From NCBI GenBank assembly GCA_025655555.1, contig JAHXIQ010000005.1, positions 248,001 to 312,000 on the forward strand: 64,000 bases of DNA, given 5' to 3'. Below, piece after piece: positions 8,718 to 17,960 of the stretch. The position numbers were made by a program, and so were the translations under genes. Numbering within the stretch: position 1 is the stretch's first letter; every line of letters begins with the position of its first letter. The notes below the pieces were generated by a model. It was given only the letters and a program-made list of their open reading frames with translations. It did no database searches and was not told the origin of the DNA. Source of the stretch: Candidatus Thiodiazotropha sp. (ex Myrtea sp. 'scaly one' KF741663) (lineage in GTDB: Bacteria > Pseudomonadota > Gammaproteobacteria > Chromatiales > Chromatiaceae).

Positions 8718-9299
8718 TCAATCCAGCAGGATAAAGAGTTGATCTAGCACCGACTCTACTTTGTCCTGACCGGCGCCGGTGACGAGCAATACCCTAAGTC
8801 CCCAGATGGTCGTCATGATAAACGTCGCGAGGGTACGTGGGTTTTTATCTATTGCTAACTCTCCATTATTTTGCGCTGACGCCAAGGCATTGCGAAAAAC
8901 GCTTTCTATGAGATCGAAGTAGTGATTGACCCGCTCACGTACCATTGCATTGTGCCGAGAAGCGTCAAGAACCGTATTGACCAGAAAGCAACTCCGTTCC
9001 GATTTGGGTTTTTTTACGTTGGTTGCCAGCTGTCTGAATAACTCTCGAATGCCCTCCAGTGGGGTTTCCGCTGAATTAACTGTCTGGGTTATTTCCTCGA
9101 CACTTCGCTTCCCATAGTGATCGAGTGTGGCCAGGAACAGGCCCTGCTTGGACTCGAAAGCTGCATAAATACTGCCTGGGTTTAACTGAGTGGTTTGAGT
9201 CAGCGTGGCGACACTTGTCGAGCAATAACCCTGATCCCAGAATGCCTGCATGGCTCTTTCAAGCACCAGATCCCGATCAAACTTTGCTGGTCGTGACAT
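8718..9299 (-). CDS. TetR family transcriptional repressor
   Basis: Regulator of 193 residues. The N-terminal helix-turn-helix (FDRDLVLERAMQAFWDQGY, then TLTQTTQLNPGSIYAAFESK) is typical TetR, and the C-terminal part carries a TetR_C-like ligand domain with a conserved Cys (SERSCFLVNTVLDA). The ATG at 9299 is chosen because AGGAG lies 4-8 bases upstream; the longer frame to 9371 would run through the operators. It is divergent from a peroxiredoxin-like gene. Three near-identical 16-bp palindromes in the shared intergenic region should be its binding sites, giving autoregulation and control of the neighbour. The inducer is unknown; a thiol-reactive or oxidised compound is plausible given the neighbour. 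Confidence 0.9.
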   Translation of the reverse strand: MSRPAKFDRDLVLERAMQAFWDQGYCSTSVATLTQTTQLNPGSIYAAFESKQGLFLATLDHYGKRSVEEITQTVNSAETPLEGIRELFRQLATNVKKPKSERSCFLVNTVLDASRHNAMVRERVNHYFDLIESVFRNALASAQNNGELAIDKNPRTLATFIMTTIWGLRVLLVTGAGQDKVESVLDQLFILLD

Positions 9300-9336
9300 T
9301 GTCTCTCCTCTTTTACTATTCAACAGTTTAGCTTTA

Positions 9337-9352
9337 TTGAGTGATTGTTCAA
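9337..9352. promoter_or_regulatory. TetR operator box 1
   Basis: TTGAGTGATTGTTCAA is an imperfect 16-bp palindrome. Its right arm read on the minus strand (TTGAAC) followed 16 bases later by TAAACT could be the tetR promoter, so binding would block tetR. Confidence 0.65.
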
Positions 9353-9359
9353 ATAAAAC

Positions 9360-9375
9360 TTGAACGATCACTCAA
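9360..9375. promoter_or_regulatory. TetR operator box 2
   Basis: TTGAACGATCACTCAA is the same motif in the opposite sense. It starts 23 bases after box 1 and overlaps a possible -35 (TTGAAC) for the peroxiredoxin-like gene. Confidence 0.65.
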
Positions 9376-9390
9376 GATAAACTAGTGTTC

Positions 9391-9406
9391 TTGAGTAATC
9401 ATTCAA
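9391..9406. promoter_or_regulatory. TetR operator box 3
   Basis: TTGAGTAATCATTCAA is the third copy. It starts 31 bases after box 2 and 20 bases before the peroxiredoxin-like start codon, near where its transcription should begin. Confidence 0.6.
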
Positions 9407-9425
9407 TTAAGATGGGAGAGTAGAC

Positions 9426-10085
9426 ATGGGTGTACTTTCAGACGCTATCGATGCCTATAACAGCGAGAAGATCAAACAGATTCCCACCGAAACCCTTGAG
9501 ATCATGGCCCAGGCGACAAGCGACCTGAAAGCCAGTGGAATCGAAGACCGGGCGCTAAAAGCCGGCAGTCGGATGCCTGAGTTCGAATTGCCGAATCAGT
9601 ATGGAGAGCTGCGCAGGGTCTCCGAATATCTGAAGAACTCACCTGTTGTATTAAATATCTACCGTGGGGGTTGGTGTCCCTATTGCAATATGGAGATGAA
9701 GGCACTGCATGATGCCCTACCGATGATAGAAGCGGCCGGTGCGAGGTTGGTCGGTATGGCGCCGGAAACAGCTGACAAAGCGGAACTCACCTCACTTCAC
9801 CACGAATTGCAAATCGATATTCTCAGCGATAAAGGCAATCTGGTCGCAGACCGGCTCGGGTTGGTCTACGAACTGCCAGAGGTGTTGCGTCCTATTTATC
9901 AGGGGTTGGGTATCGATATCCCGGCATATAACGGTGATATCAGTTTTACATTGCCAGTGCCAGCAACCTATATCATTCGGCAGGATGGAATCATCGCTTA
10001 TGCTTTTATCAACGCGGACTATACCCAACGCATGGAGCCATCGGAGATCATCTCACAAGTTGGCTTACTCGAACATGCAGCTTGA
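9426..10085 (+). CDS. peroxiredoxin-like AhpC/TSA family protein
   Basis: Thioredoxin-fold protein of 219 residues. The core begins near residue 46 (AGSRMPEFELPNQYGE) after an N-terminal helical extension. The active site is RGGWCPYCNME, a CxxC in place of the single PxxxTxxC cysteine of standard peroxiredoxins, as in the AhpC/TSA peroxiredoxin-like group. It probably reduces peroxides or disulfides using low-molecular-weight thiols or thioredoxin. SD GGGAG precedes the ATG. It is divergent from the TetR repressor and most likely its main target. The pair resembles thiol- or electrophile-responsive modules, though the signal cannot be read from sequence. Confidence 0.85.
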   Translation: MGVLSDAIDAYNSEKIKQIPTETLEIMAQATSDLKASGIEDRALKAGSRMPEFELPNQYGELRRVSEYLKNSPVVLNIYRGGWCPYCNMEMKALHDALPMIEAAGARLVGMAPETADKAELTSLHHELQIDILSDKGNLVADRLGLVYELPEVLRPIYQGLGIDIPAYNGDISFTLPVPATYIIRQDGIIAYAFINADYTQRMEPSEIISQVGLLEHAA

Positions 10086-10273
10086 TTTATATTTTCTGCT
10101 GATCAAGTTTTCTGAAAATCAGAGAAAAATGATCTCTGATACGGGATTTTCTAGTTGGGTAATAAGCAAGTGAATTGTCGGCATAAGTCAGGGAGTTTCT
10201 GCCAGCTTCAGGGATACTGAAAAGCTGACCTTAGAAAAATAGGGCTATACTCTCGGCAAAGTTCCCAATATGT

Positions 10274-11245
10274 TTGGAGGCAATCCTGTTTAGTAAAGGC
10301 GTGTTTCTTGATGTGGCCTCAGTTGATCGTGGTGATATCACCTGGTCACCCCTTAAAGCTTTTTCCCATCAGTGGATGTGGCATGAGGTCACCACACCCC
10401 AACAGACATTGGAACGGGTCATCGATGCCGATCTGGTGATCAGTAACAAAGTGGTGCTGGATCGCCCCCTGTTGGAAGCCTGTAGAGATCTGAAACTTAT
10501 CTGTATCGCGGCAACAGGTACTAACAATGTGGACCTGGAAGCAGCTAATGAATTGGGTATAGCCGTAACGAACGTGACCGGCTATGCCACCGCCTCGGTG
10601 GTACAGCACGTATTCTCTTTAATCCTCTCACTGGTTACCCGACAGCTGCAATATCAGCAAGCAGTTGCCCGAGGTGACTGGCAGCACGCAACCCAATTTT
10701 GCCTCTTGAACTATCCCATCTGGGAACTATCGGGAAAGTGCCTGGGTATCGTGGGCTACGGCGAGCTGGGCAGGGCGGTTGCCCAGGTGGCTGAGGTCTT
10801 CGCCATGAAAGTCCTGGTGGCGCAACGTCCGGATGGTGTGCCGGAATCCGGTCGTGTAATGTTGGATGAACTGTTGCCGCAGGTGGATGTGCTCAGCCTG
10901 CATGTGCCACTGGCAAAAAATACCCACAACCTGATAGGCGCTCGTGAACTGGATTTGATGAAGTCCCACGCGCTACTGATCAATACGGCGCGCGGTGGTA
11001 TTGTGGATGAATCTGCCTTGGCAGATGCACTGGTCAAAGGTGACTTGGGAGGCGCAGGTGTGGACGTGCTTTCAACGGAGCCACCGACAGACGATAATCC
11101 GTTGCTGAATCCCAATGTACCGAACTTGATTGTAACGCCCCATATCGCCTGGGCCAGTCTGCAAGCAAGGCAGCGGTTGGTTGATAGTGTGGCAGCGAAT
11201 ATACAGGCCTTTCAGGCAGGGGAGTTTCGTAATCGCGTTACGTGA
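10274..11245 (+). CDS. D-2-hydroxyacid dehydrogenase (hydroxypyruvate/glycerate dehydrogenase-like)
   Basis: NAD(P)-dependent D-2-hydroxyacid dehydrogenase of about 320 residues. The Rossmann motif GIVGYGELGRAVAQ is preceded by VTGYATASVVQHVF and followed by LHVPLAKNTHNLIGARELDLMKSHALLINTARGGIVDE, with the catalytic HIAW near the end. Closest overall to HprA-type glycerate/hydroxypyruvate reductases. The start is uncertain. No ATG fits, GGAGG at 10276-10280 best serves a CTG at 10286, and the nearest ATG (10270) is out of frame. The TTG at 10274 is the conventional choice. It stands alone, separated by 188 bases from the peroxiredoxin-like gene, so no pathway partner is visible. Confidence 0.88.
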   Translation: MEAILFSKGVFLDVASVDRGDITWSPLKAFSHQWMWHEVTTPQQTLERVIDADLVISNKVVLDRPLLEACRDLKLICIAATGTNNVDLEAANELGIAVTNVTGYATASVVQHVFSLILSLVTRQLQYQQAVARGDWQHATQFCLLNYPIWELSGKCLGIVGYGELGRAVAQVAEVFAMKVLVAQRPDGVPESGRVMLDELLPQVDVLSLHVPLAKNTHNLIGARELDLMKSHALLINTARGGIVDESALADALVKGDLGGAGVDVLSTEPPTDDNPLLNPNVPNLIVTPHIAWASLQARQRLVDSVAANIQAFQAGEFRNRVT

Positions 11246-11270
11246 TTGTTAATAGATGCCGCAAGCGACG

Positions 11271-12629
11271 TTACTTAGGGACTTTTTTCTCTTTCTCAGG
11301 CTGAGCGGATTCCTTTTGGAGTCTTGTGTGTTCGGGGTAATAGCGTGACACCATGGCGAACAAGCCTGTCGTCACGATCATTAGGAGCGTGAAGAAGGCA
11401 TAGTAGTCCGCTCCCTGTAGCGTGCCGGTTCCCTCGATGGCGAAATTAACCGCACTTGTGAAGAGGTTGCCGAGTGCAATGGACATCATGAAAAAGGCCA
11501 TGACGAAGGACTTCATCCGATTTGGTGCTTGGGTGTATGAGAATTCCAAACAAGTAATAGAGACCATCACCTCGCCACTGGTCAATACCAGGTAGGCAAG
11601 CAGCTGCCAGACGATGGATGGTTGATGGCCGCTGTCGATCAGATGCTGTGCCCAGCCGGAGATGGCAAAGGCGAGGGCCGCCAGCAACATGCCATAACCG
11701 ATCTTACGCAGGGCGGTCAATCGCCATCTCCGCTGGATGGCAGGATAGACGAAATAGGAAAAGGTCGGCACAAGCAGCATCACCAGCAGGGGATTAGCCG
11801 CCTGGATCTGTGCCGGCAGGATCTCCACCCCAAACAATTGTCGATTCATGGATTGGGCCTGGAGTACCCAGGCGGAACCTGTCTGATCAAACAGAGACCA
11901 GAAGACGGCGACGAAGAGGTAGAGTCCGAGCAGCCGTGCCAGGGTCAGCAAACCGTCGCTGCTGAATGTCTCGCGAACGAATGACCACCCACCTGGCGGT
12001 ATGTGTACAAAGCGTCGTCGTCCGGTCCAGAAGACGAGTGTTGCTACCACCATCAGAACACCCGGAACACCGAAGGCCCAGGCGGGTCCGACCTGTTGCA
12101 ACAACCAGGGGGTGGCCAGGGTCGAGGCGAAAGCCCCAAAGTTGACTGCGAAGTAGAACCAGCCGAAGGCTCGTGGCAAGAGATGGGCGTTGCTGCGCCC
12201 GAACTGATCCCCCACATGGGCGGAGACGCAGGGCTTGATGCCGCCGGAGCCCATTGCTATAAGGCCGAGGCCGAGTAACAGGCCGAGGCGGGTATGGTCC
12301 AGGGCTAGGGCGAAATGGCCAAGGCAGTAGACGAGAGAGAGAAGGATGATTGTGCGGTACTTACCTAACAGACCGTCGGAGACCAGGGCGCCGAGTAACG
12401 GTGTGATGTAGACGGCTGAGACGAAGAGATGGAACCATCCCTTGGCCTCCTCCTCGCTCATTGGATTGGGGGCGCCGCTGTTGTCGAGTAGATACTGTGT
12501 CATGAAGACCACCAGTACTGCCCGCATGCCATAGAAGCTGAAGCGTTCGGCCGCTTCATTACCGATAATGTAGGGGATGCCCGCCGGTATTCGCCGTGAG
12601 GGTAAAGGTGCGTGTAAATAATCAGTCAT
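11271..12629 (-). CDS. POT/PTR2 family proton-dependent oligopeptide transporter
   Basis: Inner-membrane major facilitator of about 452 residues. The POT signature GNEAAERFSFYGMRAVLVVFM lies near the N-terminus, followed by the conserved ALVSDGLLGKYRTI loop and a GIKPCVSAHVGDQF segment. The C-terminal half retains SGEVMVSITCLEFSYTQAP, the second POT signature region. It imports di- and tripeptides with protons. The start MTDYLHAPLP at 12629 gives a normal family N-terminus; an in-frame GTG at 12701 would add 24 residues that look unrelated. It ends 25 bases from the convergent dehydrogenase gene and is divergent from srkA. Confidence 0.93.
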   Translation of the reverse strand: MTDYLHAPLPSRRIPAGIPYIIGNEAAERFSFYGMRAVLVVFMTQYLLDNSGAPNPMSEEEAKGWFHLFVSAVYITPLLGALVSDGLLGKYRTIILLSLVYCLGHFALALDHTRLGLLLGLGLIAMGSGGIKPCVSAHVGDQFGRSNAHLLPRAFGWFYFAVNFGAFASTLATPWLLQQVGPAWAFGVPGVLMVVATLVFWTGRRRFVHIPPGGWSFVRETFSSDGLLTLARLLGLYLFVAVFWSLFDQTGSAWVLQAQSMNRQLFGVEILPAQIQAANPLLVMLLVPTFSYFVYPAIQRRWRLTALRKIGYGMLLAALAFAISGWAQHLIDSGHQPSIVWQLLAYLVLTSGEVMVSITCLEFSYTQAPNRMKSFVMAFFMMSIALGNLFTSAVNFAIEGTGTLQGADYYAFFTLLMIVTTGLFAMVSRYYPEHTRLQKESAQPEKEKKVPK

Positions 12630-12817
12630 GTGAAAGACGTACTTTGAATCAGGTATTGTTGTTAACAACTGGGCCGATGATTCACAATCATCTCCCGCCA
12701 CAATATCATCCCAACTAAGGCTCGTGTAACATCGCCTCTCCTGGAGAGATGATTAAATATGATGCTGCCAATAATTTTATCCGCTGATTTCTTCCCGAAA
12801 GATTCTACAACCAGAGT

Positions 12818-13822
12818 ATGGAAATGACGGAAGAGACCTCTCCCAACCAGGCATTTGCCTCTCTCACGCCGGATACGATGCTGGACGCCATCGAATCGAC
12901 GGGAGTGGCGTGCAATGGTCAGTTTCTCGCGCTCAACAGCTACGAAAACCGCGTTTATCAGGTTGGTATCGAAGAGGAAGCCCCCCTGGTTGCCAAGTTT
13001 TATCGCCCCAACCGGTGGAGCGATGAGGCGATTATCGAAGAGCATCTATTTACACAGGCATTGGCGGAGGAAGAGATTCCCGTTATTGCTCCCTTGGCAG
13101 ATGACCATGGTCACACCCTGAGGTACTACGAATCAGTTCGCTTTGCGCTTTATCCCTGTCGGGGTGGACGAGCACCGGAGCTGGATAACCCTGACCAACT
13201 GGAGCAGTTGGGACGATTTATTGGACGCATTCATATGTTGGGAGCAGTTCGGCCTTTTAAGCATCGTCCACAAGTAGACATCGAAAGCTATCTGGTGCTG
13301 CCCAGCAATTTTCTGTTGGAGCATGGGTTTATTCCTGCTCATCTGATCGATGCATATGAGAGTCTGATTCGGGATCTCAAAGATAGGGTGGAGGCGTGTT
13401 ACGCCAGAGCAGGATCGATAACAAATCTGCGACTGCACGGTGATTTTCACCCGGGTAATATTCTCTGGCGTGATGACGGACCACAGATTGTCGATTTTGA
13501 TGATGCGCGTACAGGGCCGGCAATGCAGGATTTATGGATGTTCCTTTCCGGTGATCGGCCCTACATGACCGCGAGACTGGCCGACTTGCTCGATGGCTAT
13601 ACGCGCTTCTGCGATTTCAATCCATCAGAGCTGCATCTGCTGGAAGCCCTGCGCACCCTGCGTCTGGTTCACTATGCCGGGTGGCTGGCGAAACGCTGGG
13701 ATGACCCAGCCTTTCCCCAGGCATTTCCCTGGTTCGACTCCCTCAATTTTTGGGAAGAGCATATCCTAACCCTTCGGGAACAATTGGCAAAAATGGATGA
13801 GCCGCCACTGGTCTGGTCCTGA
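12818..13822 (+). CDS. srkA: stress response kinase A (Ser/Thr kinase, YihE/RdoA family)
   Basis: Kinase-fold protein of 334 residues in the APH/choline-kinase-like group. The glycine-poor N-lobe has the ATP-lysine in APLVAKFYRP, the catalytic loop LRLHGDFHPGNILW, and the metal-binding IVDFDDARTGPAMQDLWMF. In Escherichia coli SrkA phosphorylates proteins and counters MazEF-linked death and Cpx stress, in the cytoplasm. Length and motifs match. An ATG at 12824 is an alternative start. No dsbA follows, unlike in enterobacteria, where the two genes are linked. Confidence 0.92.
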   Translation: MEMTEETSPNQAFASLTPDTMLDAIESTGVACNGQFLALNSYENRVYQVGIEEEAPLVAKFYRPNRWSDEAIIEEHLFTQALAEEEIPVIAPLADDHGHTLRYYESVRFALYPCRGGRAPELDNPDQLEQLGRFIGRIHMLGAVRPFKHRPQVDIESYLVLPSNFLLEHGFIPAHLIDAYESLIRDLKDRVEACYARAGSITNLRLHGDFHPGNILWRDDGPQIVDFDDARTGPAMQDLWMFLSGDRPYMTARLADLLDGYTRFCDFNPSELHLLEALRTLRLVHYAGWLAKRWDDPAFPQAFPWFDSLNFWEEHILTLREQLAKMDEPPLVWS

Positions 13823-13880
13823 ACCGCTTATGATTCGCGATTCTGGATGACGCTATACTATTCCTAAACAAAGGATGCTT

Positions 13881-15719
13881 ATGATAGAAAGCGGACTGCC
13901 GAATCCCCATACTCTAGCCGTTCTGGCACTGACTGTTGTTGCGCTGATTCTGTTCAGCCGCGAAAAGATACCATTGGAGACCTCTTCTCTGCTGGTATTG
14001 GCGGTACTCGCCATTGGGTTTGAGATCTTTCCTTTTCAAGGTGAGCTCGGACAGGTCAGATCGATAGACTTTTTTCGGGGGTTTGGTCATGAGGCCTTGA
14101 TTGCTGTTTGTGCGCTTATGGTGGCAGGACATGGCCTGGTGCGCTCAGGCGCACTTGAGCCGGTCGGCCGGACATTAGCCAAACTATGGAGTATCAGTCC
14201 CAGTATCTCTTTCTTAATGACATTAGTGATAGCTGGCGTTCTCAGTGCCTTTATCAACAATACGCCCATTGTCATTCTACTGCTGCCGATTTTAGTCAGC
14301 GTCTCTCTGCAAACCCAATCCAACGCCTCCTCACTACTCATGCCAATGGGCTTTGCCACACTGATTGGCGGGATGAGTACAACCATCGGGACATCAACCA
14401 ATCTGCTGGTTATCGGTGTTGCGGCCGATATGGGATTGCGCAAGATGGAGATGTTCGACTTCATCGTTCCAGCCTTGATCGCCAATGGCATTGGATTAAT
14501 TTATCTTTGGCTGGTTGCGCCCCGAATACTGCCAAAAAGAGACTTGGTGATGGCAGATACATCTCCGAGAGTTTTTACTGCCCATCTGGTCATCCAAGAG
14601 GAGAGTCAGGCAGCCGGCATGAAATTGTCTGATGCGATTGCACTCACTCACAATCTAATGAATGTAGAAGGCATTCGTCGCAGTGAAACCACCTATATCA
14701 TGCCGTTGCCGGATGCAGTGATCAATCCGGGTGATAGATTGCTCGTGCATGATACACCGGCAAATCTCAAAACATTCGAGCAGCTGCTCGGCGCCACACT
14801 CTACTCTGCGGGCGATGAGGTCAGTGAGGATCACCCACTGCAGGCAGAGGATCAGCAACTGGCGGAAGCGATTGTCTTCCGGGGATCACCGCTGCAGAAC
14901 AGAACACTGAACGAGATCCGTTTTGCCGATAGCTATCAACTGGTTGTACTGGCGATTCACCGGGCAAACGAGCGCATCAAATCCATGCCGCAGGGATTAG
15001 GCAATCTGAATTTGAGAATCGGTGATGTGCTGTTGGTGCAGGGCAAACGTGACAACATCAATGAACTCAAGCAGCAGTCTATTGTTATGGTATTGGACTC
15101 TACCACCGATCTTCCGCATACCAAGAAGGCACCCTACTCACTGGCCATTATGTTCGGCATTATTCTAATGGCTGCCTTAGGTGTCTTGCCAATTGCTGTG
15201 AGTGCTACCGGTGGTGTGTTGTTAATGTTGTTTTGTGGCTGTCTTTCATGGCGTGATGTGAGTCGTGCATTGAACGCGCAGGTGATCTTGATTATCGTAG
15301 CAAGTCTGGCGTTGGGGAATGCCCTGCTTATGACGGGTGGCAGCGAATTTCTTGCGCATACTTTTGTCAATGTGACAGACGGCGCTTCACCATCAATCAT
15401 TATCAGCAGTTTGATTTTGTTGATGGCGATCCTGACGAATGTAGTCTCCAATAATGCGGCTGCTGTCATAGGCACGCCTGTCGCCATTGGTATTGCGAAT
15501 ACACTACAGCTTCCTGCTGAACCTTTTGTGCTTGCAGTTTTATTTGGTGCCAATATGAGCTATGCCACTCCCATGGCGTACCAAACCAACCTATTGGTTA
15601 TGAGCGCTGGTAACTATAAGTTTGCCGATTTTATGCGAGTTGGTTTGCCGCTTATTCTTATTATGTGGCTGGCCTATAGTTGGATATTGCCGGTTTTGTA
15701 TGCGACGCACCCTACCTGA
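13881..15719 (+). CDS. SLC13/DASS-type permease with two RCK_C (TrkA-C) domains
   Basis: Membrane protein of about 612 residues in the order membrane half, two cytoplasmic domains, membrane half. The first half contains the re-entrant signature FINNTPIVILLLPILV and GGMSTTIGTSTNLLVIG. Two TrkA-C/RCK_C domains follow, at roughly 230-305 (ending DRLLVHDT) and 330-405 (ending GDVLLVQGKR). The second half repeats the fold with ILTNVVSNNAAAVIGTPVAI. The family transports sulfate, dicarboxylates or related anions with sodium or protons, and the substrate cannot be called here. The ATG at 13881 has AAGG upstream; ATG 13875 is in the same frame. Confidence 0.92.
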   Translation: MIESGLPNPHTLAVLALTVVALILFSREKIPLETSSLLVLAVLAIGFEIFPFQGELGQVRSIDFFRGFGHEALIAVCALMVAGHGLVRSGALEPVGRTLAKLWSISPSISFLMTLVIAGVLSAFINNTPIVILLLPILVSVSLQTQSNASSLLMPMGFATLIGGMSTTIGTSTNLLVIGVAADMGLRKMEMFDFIVPALIANGIGLIYLWLVAPRILPKRDLVMADTSPRVFTAHLVIQEESQAAGMKLSDAIALTHNLMNVEGIRRSETTYIMPLPDAVINPGDRLLVHDTPANLKTFEQLLGATLYSAGDEVSEDHPLQAEDQQLAEAIVFRGSPLQNRTLNEIRFADSYQLVVLAIHRANERIKSMPQGLGNLNLRIGDVLLVQGKRDNINELKQQSIVMVLDSTTDLPHTKKAPYSLAIMFGIILMAALGVLPIAVSATGGVLLMLFCGCLSWRDVSRALNAQVILIIVASLALGNALLMTGGSEFLAHTFVNVTDGASPSIIISSLILLMAILTNVVSNNAAAVIGTPVAIGIANTLQLPAEPFVLAVLFGANMSYATPMAYQTNLLVMSAGNYKFADFMRVGLPLILIMWLAYSWILPVLYATHPT

Positions 15720-15779
15720 TCTACGTTTATGTAAGAAGATGATCATGTGAATCTGTTGCAGAGAGATTCACGACTCCAG

Positions 15780-16289
15780 CTAAGGAGACTCAACGGTCTC
15801 ATATCGGATCTCTATGATCCAGTAGGTGGTTTCCCCTCCCGGTGTCGCAACTTTTACTTCTTCGTCACAAGTCCGTTTAATGACGGCTCGTGCAAGGGGG
15901 GAGTCCATGCTGATGTAACCCGGCTGGTGGTCAATCTCATCAGGACCGACGATGCGATACTCAGAGACACTACCATCCTCCTGTTCCAGTTTGACCCAGG
16001 CGGCAAAGAATACCTGTTCCTGGTTTGTTGGAGGCTGACTGACCACAGTCAGAGCCGGTATGCGCTTTTGCAGATAACGGATTCTGGCATCGATCTCCCG
16101 TAACTCTTTTTTGCGATAGATATATTCTGCATTTTCTGATCTGTCTCCCTCGGCAGCAGCTGCAGAGAGGGCTATTGTGACATCCCTGCGGCGAATCCAG
16201 AGTGCCTTCTCCTCCTCCTTCAGTCGCTCATACCCATAGTCGGTTATGTAGGGTGATTTCGGAGGGGCTGGTGGGCGATAGCGTCCCAT
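15780..16289 (-). CDS. greB: transcription elongation factor GreB
   Basis: GreA/GreB family factor of 169 residues. The N-terminal coiled coil that enters the RNA polymerase secondary channel is seen at about 15-85 (YGYERLKEEEKALW ... DRSENAEYIYRKKELREIDARIRYL), with the acidic tip residues in EGDRSENAEY. The C-terminal FKBP-like domain includes RIVGPDEID and SPLARAVI. The length and the basic, proline-rich start (GRYRPPAPPKSPYIT) fit GreB rather than GreA. It rescues backtracked polymerase by stimulating transcript cleavage. It stands alone and runs convergent to the SLC13 gene. Confidence 0.95.
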   Translation of the reverse strand: MGRYRPPAPPKSPYITDYGYERLKEEEKALWIRRRDVTIALSAAAAEGDRSENAEYIYRKKELREIDARIRYLQKRIPALTVVSQPPTNQEQVFFAAWVKLEQEDGSVSEYRIVGPDEIDHQPGYISMDSPLARAVIKRTCDEEVKVATPGGETTYWIIEIRYETVESP

Positions 16290-16458
16290 GGTTTACTCTT
16301 CGATATAATGGCCAATGGCCGGAAAATGATGAGATGTGATTATCGACTTTACCGTACATGATATCCAGATAGAATGTTTGATAAGCGAATAGTTAACACT
16401 ATTTATCCCGCATTTGATTCATGGATTAAAGTAAATACAGCGATGCTATGTTGTTCAG

Positions 16459-17913
16459 ATGAAGTTCTCGAATAGCTATGCACGTTTAGGTGATATTTTC
16501 TATGAAGCCGTCCTGCCTGAGCCAGTAAAAGACCCGAACACATTTCTCTGGAACAGTAACCTGGCCAATGAGTTGTTGCTTTCGGATAACCTGACTTTAT
16601 CCACAGATGAGATGGCTCAAGCACTTTCCGGAAATACAATTCTGTCAGGTTCTGAACCCATCGCTTTAGCTTATGCCGGTCATCAATTTGGTAACTTTGT
16701 GCCACAACTTGGAGACGGCAGGGCGCATCTTTTGGGTGAGGTTATTGATCGTTCCGGTATCAGGAAAGACATCCAGCTCAAAGGCTCAGGTCAGACTGGA
16801 TTCTCCCGCAATGGAGATGGTCGATATGCCTTGGGACCTGCTATACGGGAATTTATCATGGGTGAGGCCATGCACGCCTTAAGTATTCCTACAACGCGCA
16901 GTCTGGCCGTTACTACCACGGGAGAAATGGTTTATCGTGAGACACCACAACCGGGTGCAGTACTGACACGCATTGCTGCCAGTCACTTGCGTGTAGGTAC
17001 CTTTGAGTATTTTGCTGCCAGACAAAATCACCAGGCTATTGAACAGCTTTGTGATTACGCCATCACCCGTCACTATCCTGCGCTTCAGGCATGTCATCAT
17101 GAACGATTTATTTTGTTTTTCGATGCCGTCATGGAGCGACAGATTGACTTAGTGATTGAGTGGATGCGTGTAGGGTTTATTCACGGCGTGATGAACACGG
17201 ATAACACAGCCATCTCGGGTGAGACCATCGATTATGGCCCTTGCGCCATGATGGGGGTCTACAACCCGAAAACTGTATTCAGTTCAATTGATCGACAGGG
17301 ACGATATGCTTTTGGCAACCAGCCAGCAATTGCACAGTGGAACATGGCGCGCTTTGTTGAAACCTTATTGCCGCTGATCGATAAAGATGAGGAAGCGGCC
17401 ATCGATATCGCCCGTTCACACCTCGACAACTTCAAAAGACTGTTCGAAGAGCGATATCTAAAAATGATGGGTAGAAAACTCGGAATCACCAAACTGCTCC
17501 CGTCAGATCATAAGCTGATATTCGGGTTGCTGGATCAACTGGAACAAAAGCAGCTCGATTATACAGACAGCTTTGATCGACTGACCCGGTCTCTCTCATC
17601 CCAATCGACGGAAGTCCAAGTCAGAGATGAGTTGGGCGACTGGTACACAGATTGGCGGCAGCGTATCGATGATCAACAGGTTATGGGTACCGATGGGCAG
17701 GCACTGATGAGAAATGCCAACCCAGTGGTTATTCCTCGGAATTACCATATGGAGAAGGTTATCCAGACTTGTCTGGAGAGTAGTGATGCCGCTGCCGCAG
17801 ATGCTTTTCTTGAAGTTTTGATATCGCCTTATGCTTCAACCAATAAAACGCTGCAATACCAGATTGTGCCTGATGACGCTGACGTGGGGTATCAGACATT
17901 TTGCGGTACCTGA
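16459..17913 (+). CDS. selO: protein adenylyltransferase SelO (YdiU family)
   Basis: Pseudokinase-fold AMP transferase of 484 residues, about the bacterial SelO length. Characteristic blocks are LGDGRAHLLGEV, DIQLKGSGQTGFSRNGDGRYALGPAIREFIMGEAMHAL, FIHGVMNTDNTAISGETIDYGPCAMM (catalytic and metal-binding) and the C-terminal YQTFCGT with the conserved cysteine that is selenocysteine in animals. SelO AMPylates proteins of redox metabolism. The start has no strong SD, but the N-terminus FSNSYARLGDIFYEAVLPEPV is canonical. It is a single-gene unit. Confidence 0.95.
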   Translation: MKFSNSYARLGDIFYEAVLPEPVKDPNTFLWNSNLANELLLSDNLTLSTDEMAQALSGNTILSGSEPIALAYAGHQFGNFVPQLGDGRAHLLGEVIDRSGIRKDIQLKGSGQTGFSRNGDGRYALGPAIREFIMGEAMHALSIPTTRSLAVTTTGEMVYRETPQPGAVLTRIAASHLRVGTFEYFAARQNHQAIEQLCDYAITRHYPALQACHHERFILFFDAVMERQIDLVIEWMRVGFIHGVMNTDNTAISGETIDYGPCAMMGVYNPKTVFSSIDRQGRYAFGNQPAIAQWNMARFVETLLPLIDKDEEAAIDIARSHLDNFKRLFEERYLKMMGRKLGITKLLPSDHKLIFGLLDQLEQKQLDYTDSFDRLTRSLSSQSTEVQVRDELGDWYTDWRQRIDDQQVMGTDGQALMRNANPVVIPRNYHMEKVIQTCLESSDAAAADAFLEVLISPYASTNKTLQYQIVPDDADVGYQTFCGT

Positions 17914-17960
17914 ATCAGACAGCGGCAACCAGGTTTATTTGGAGAATGGGTTTAGTGTTA

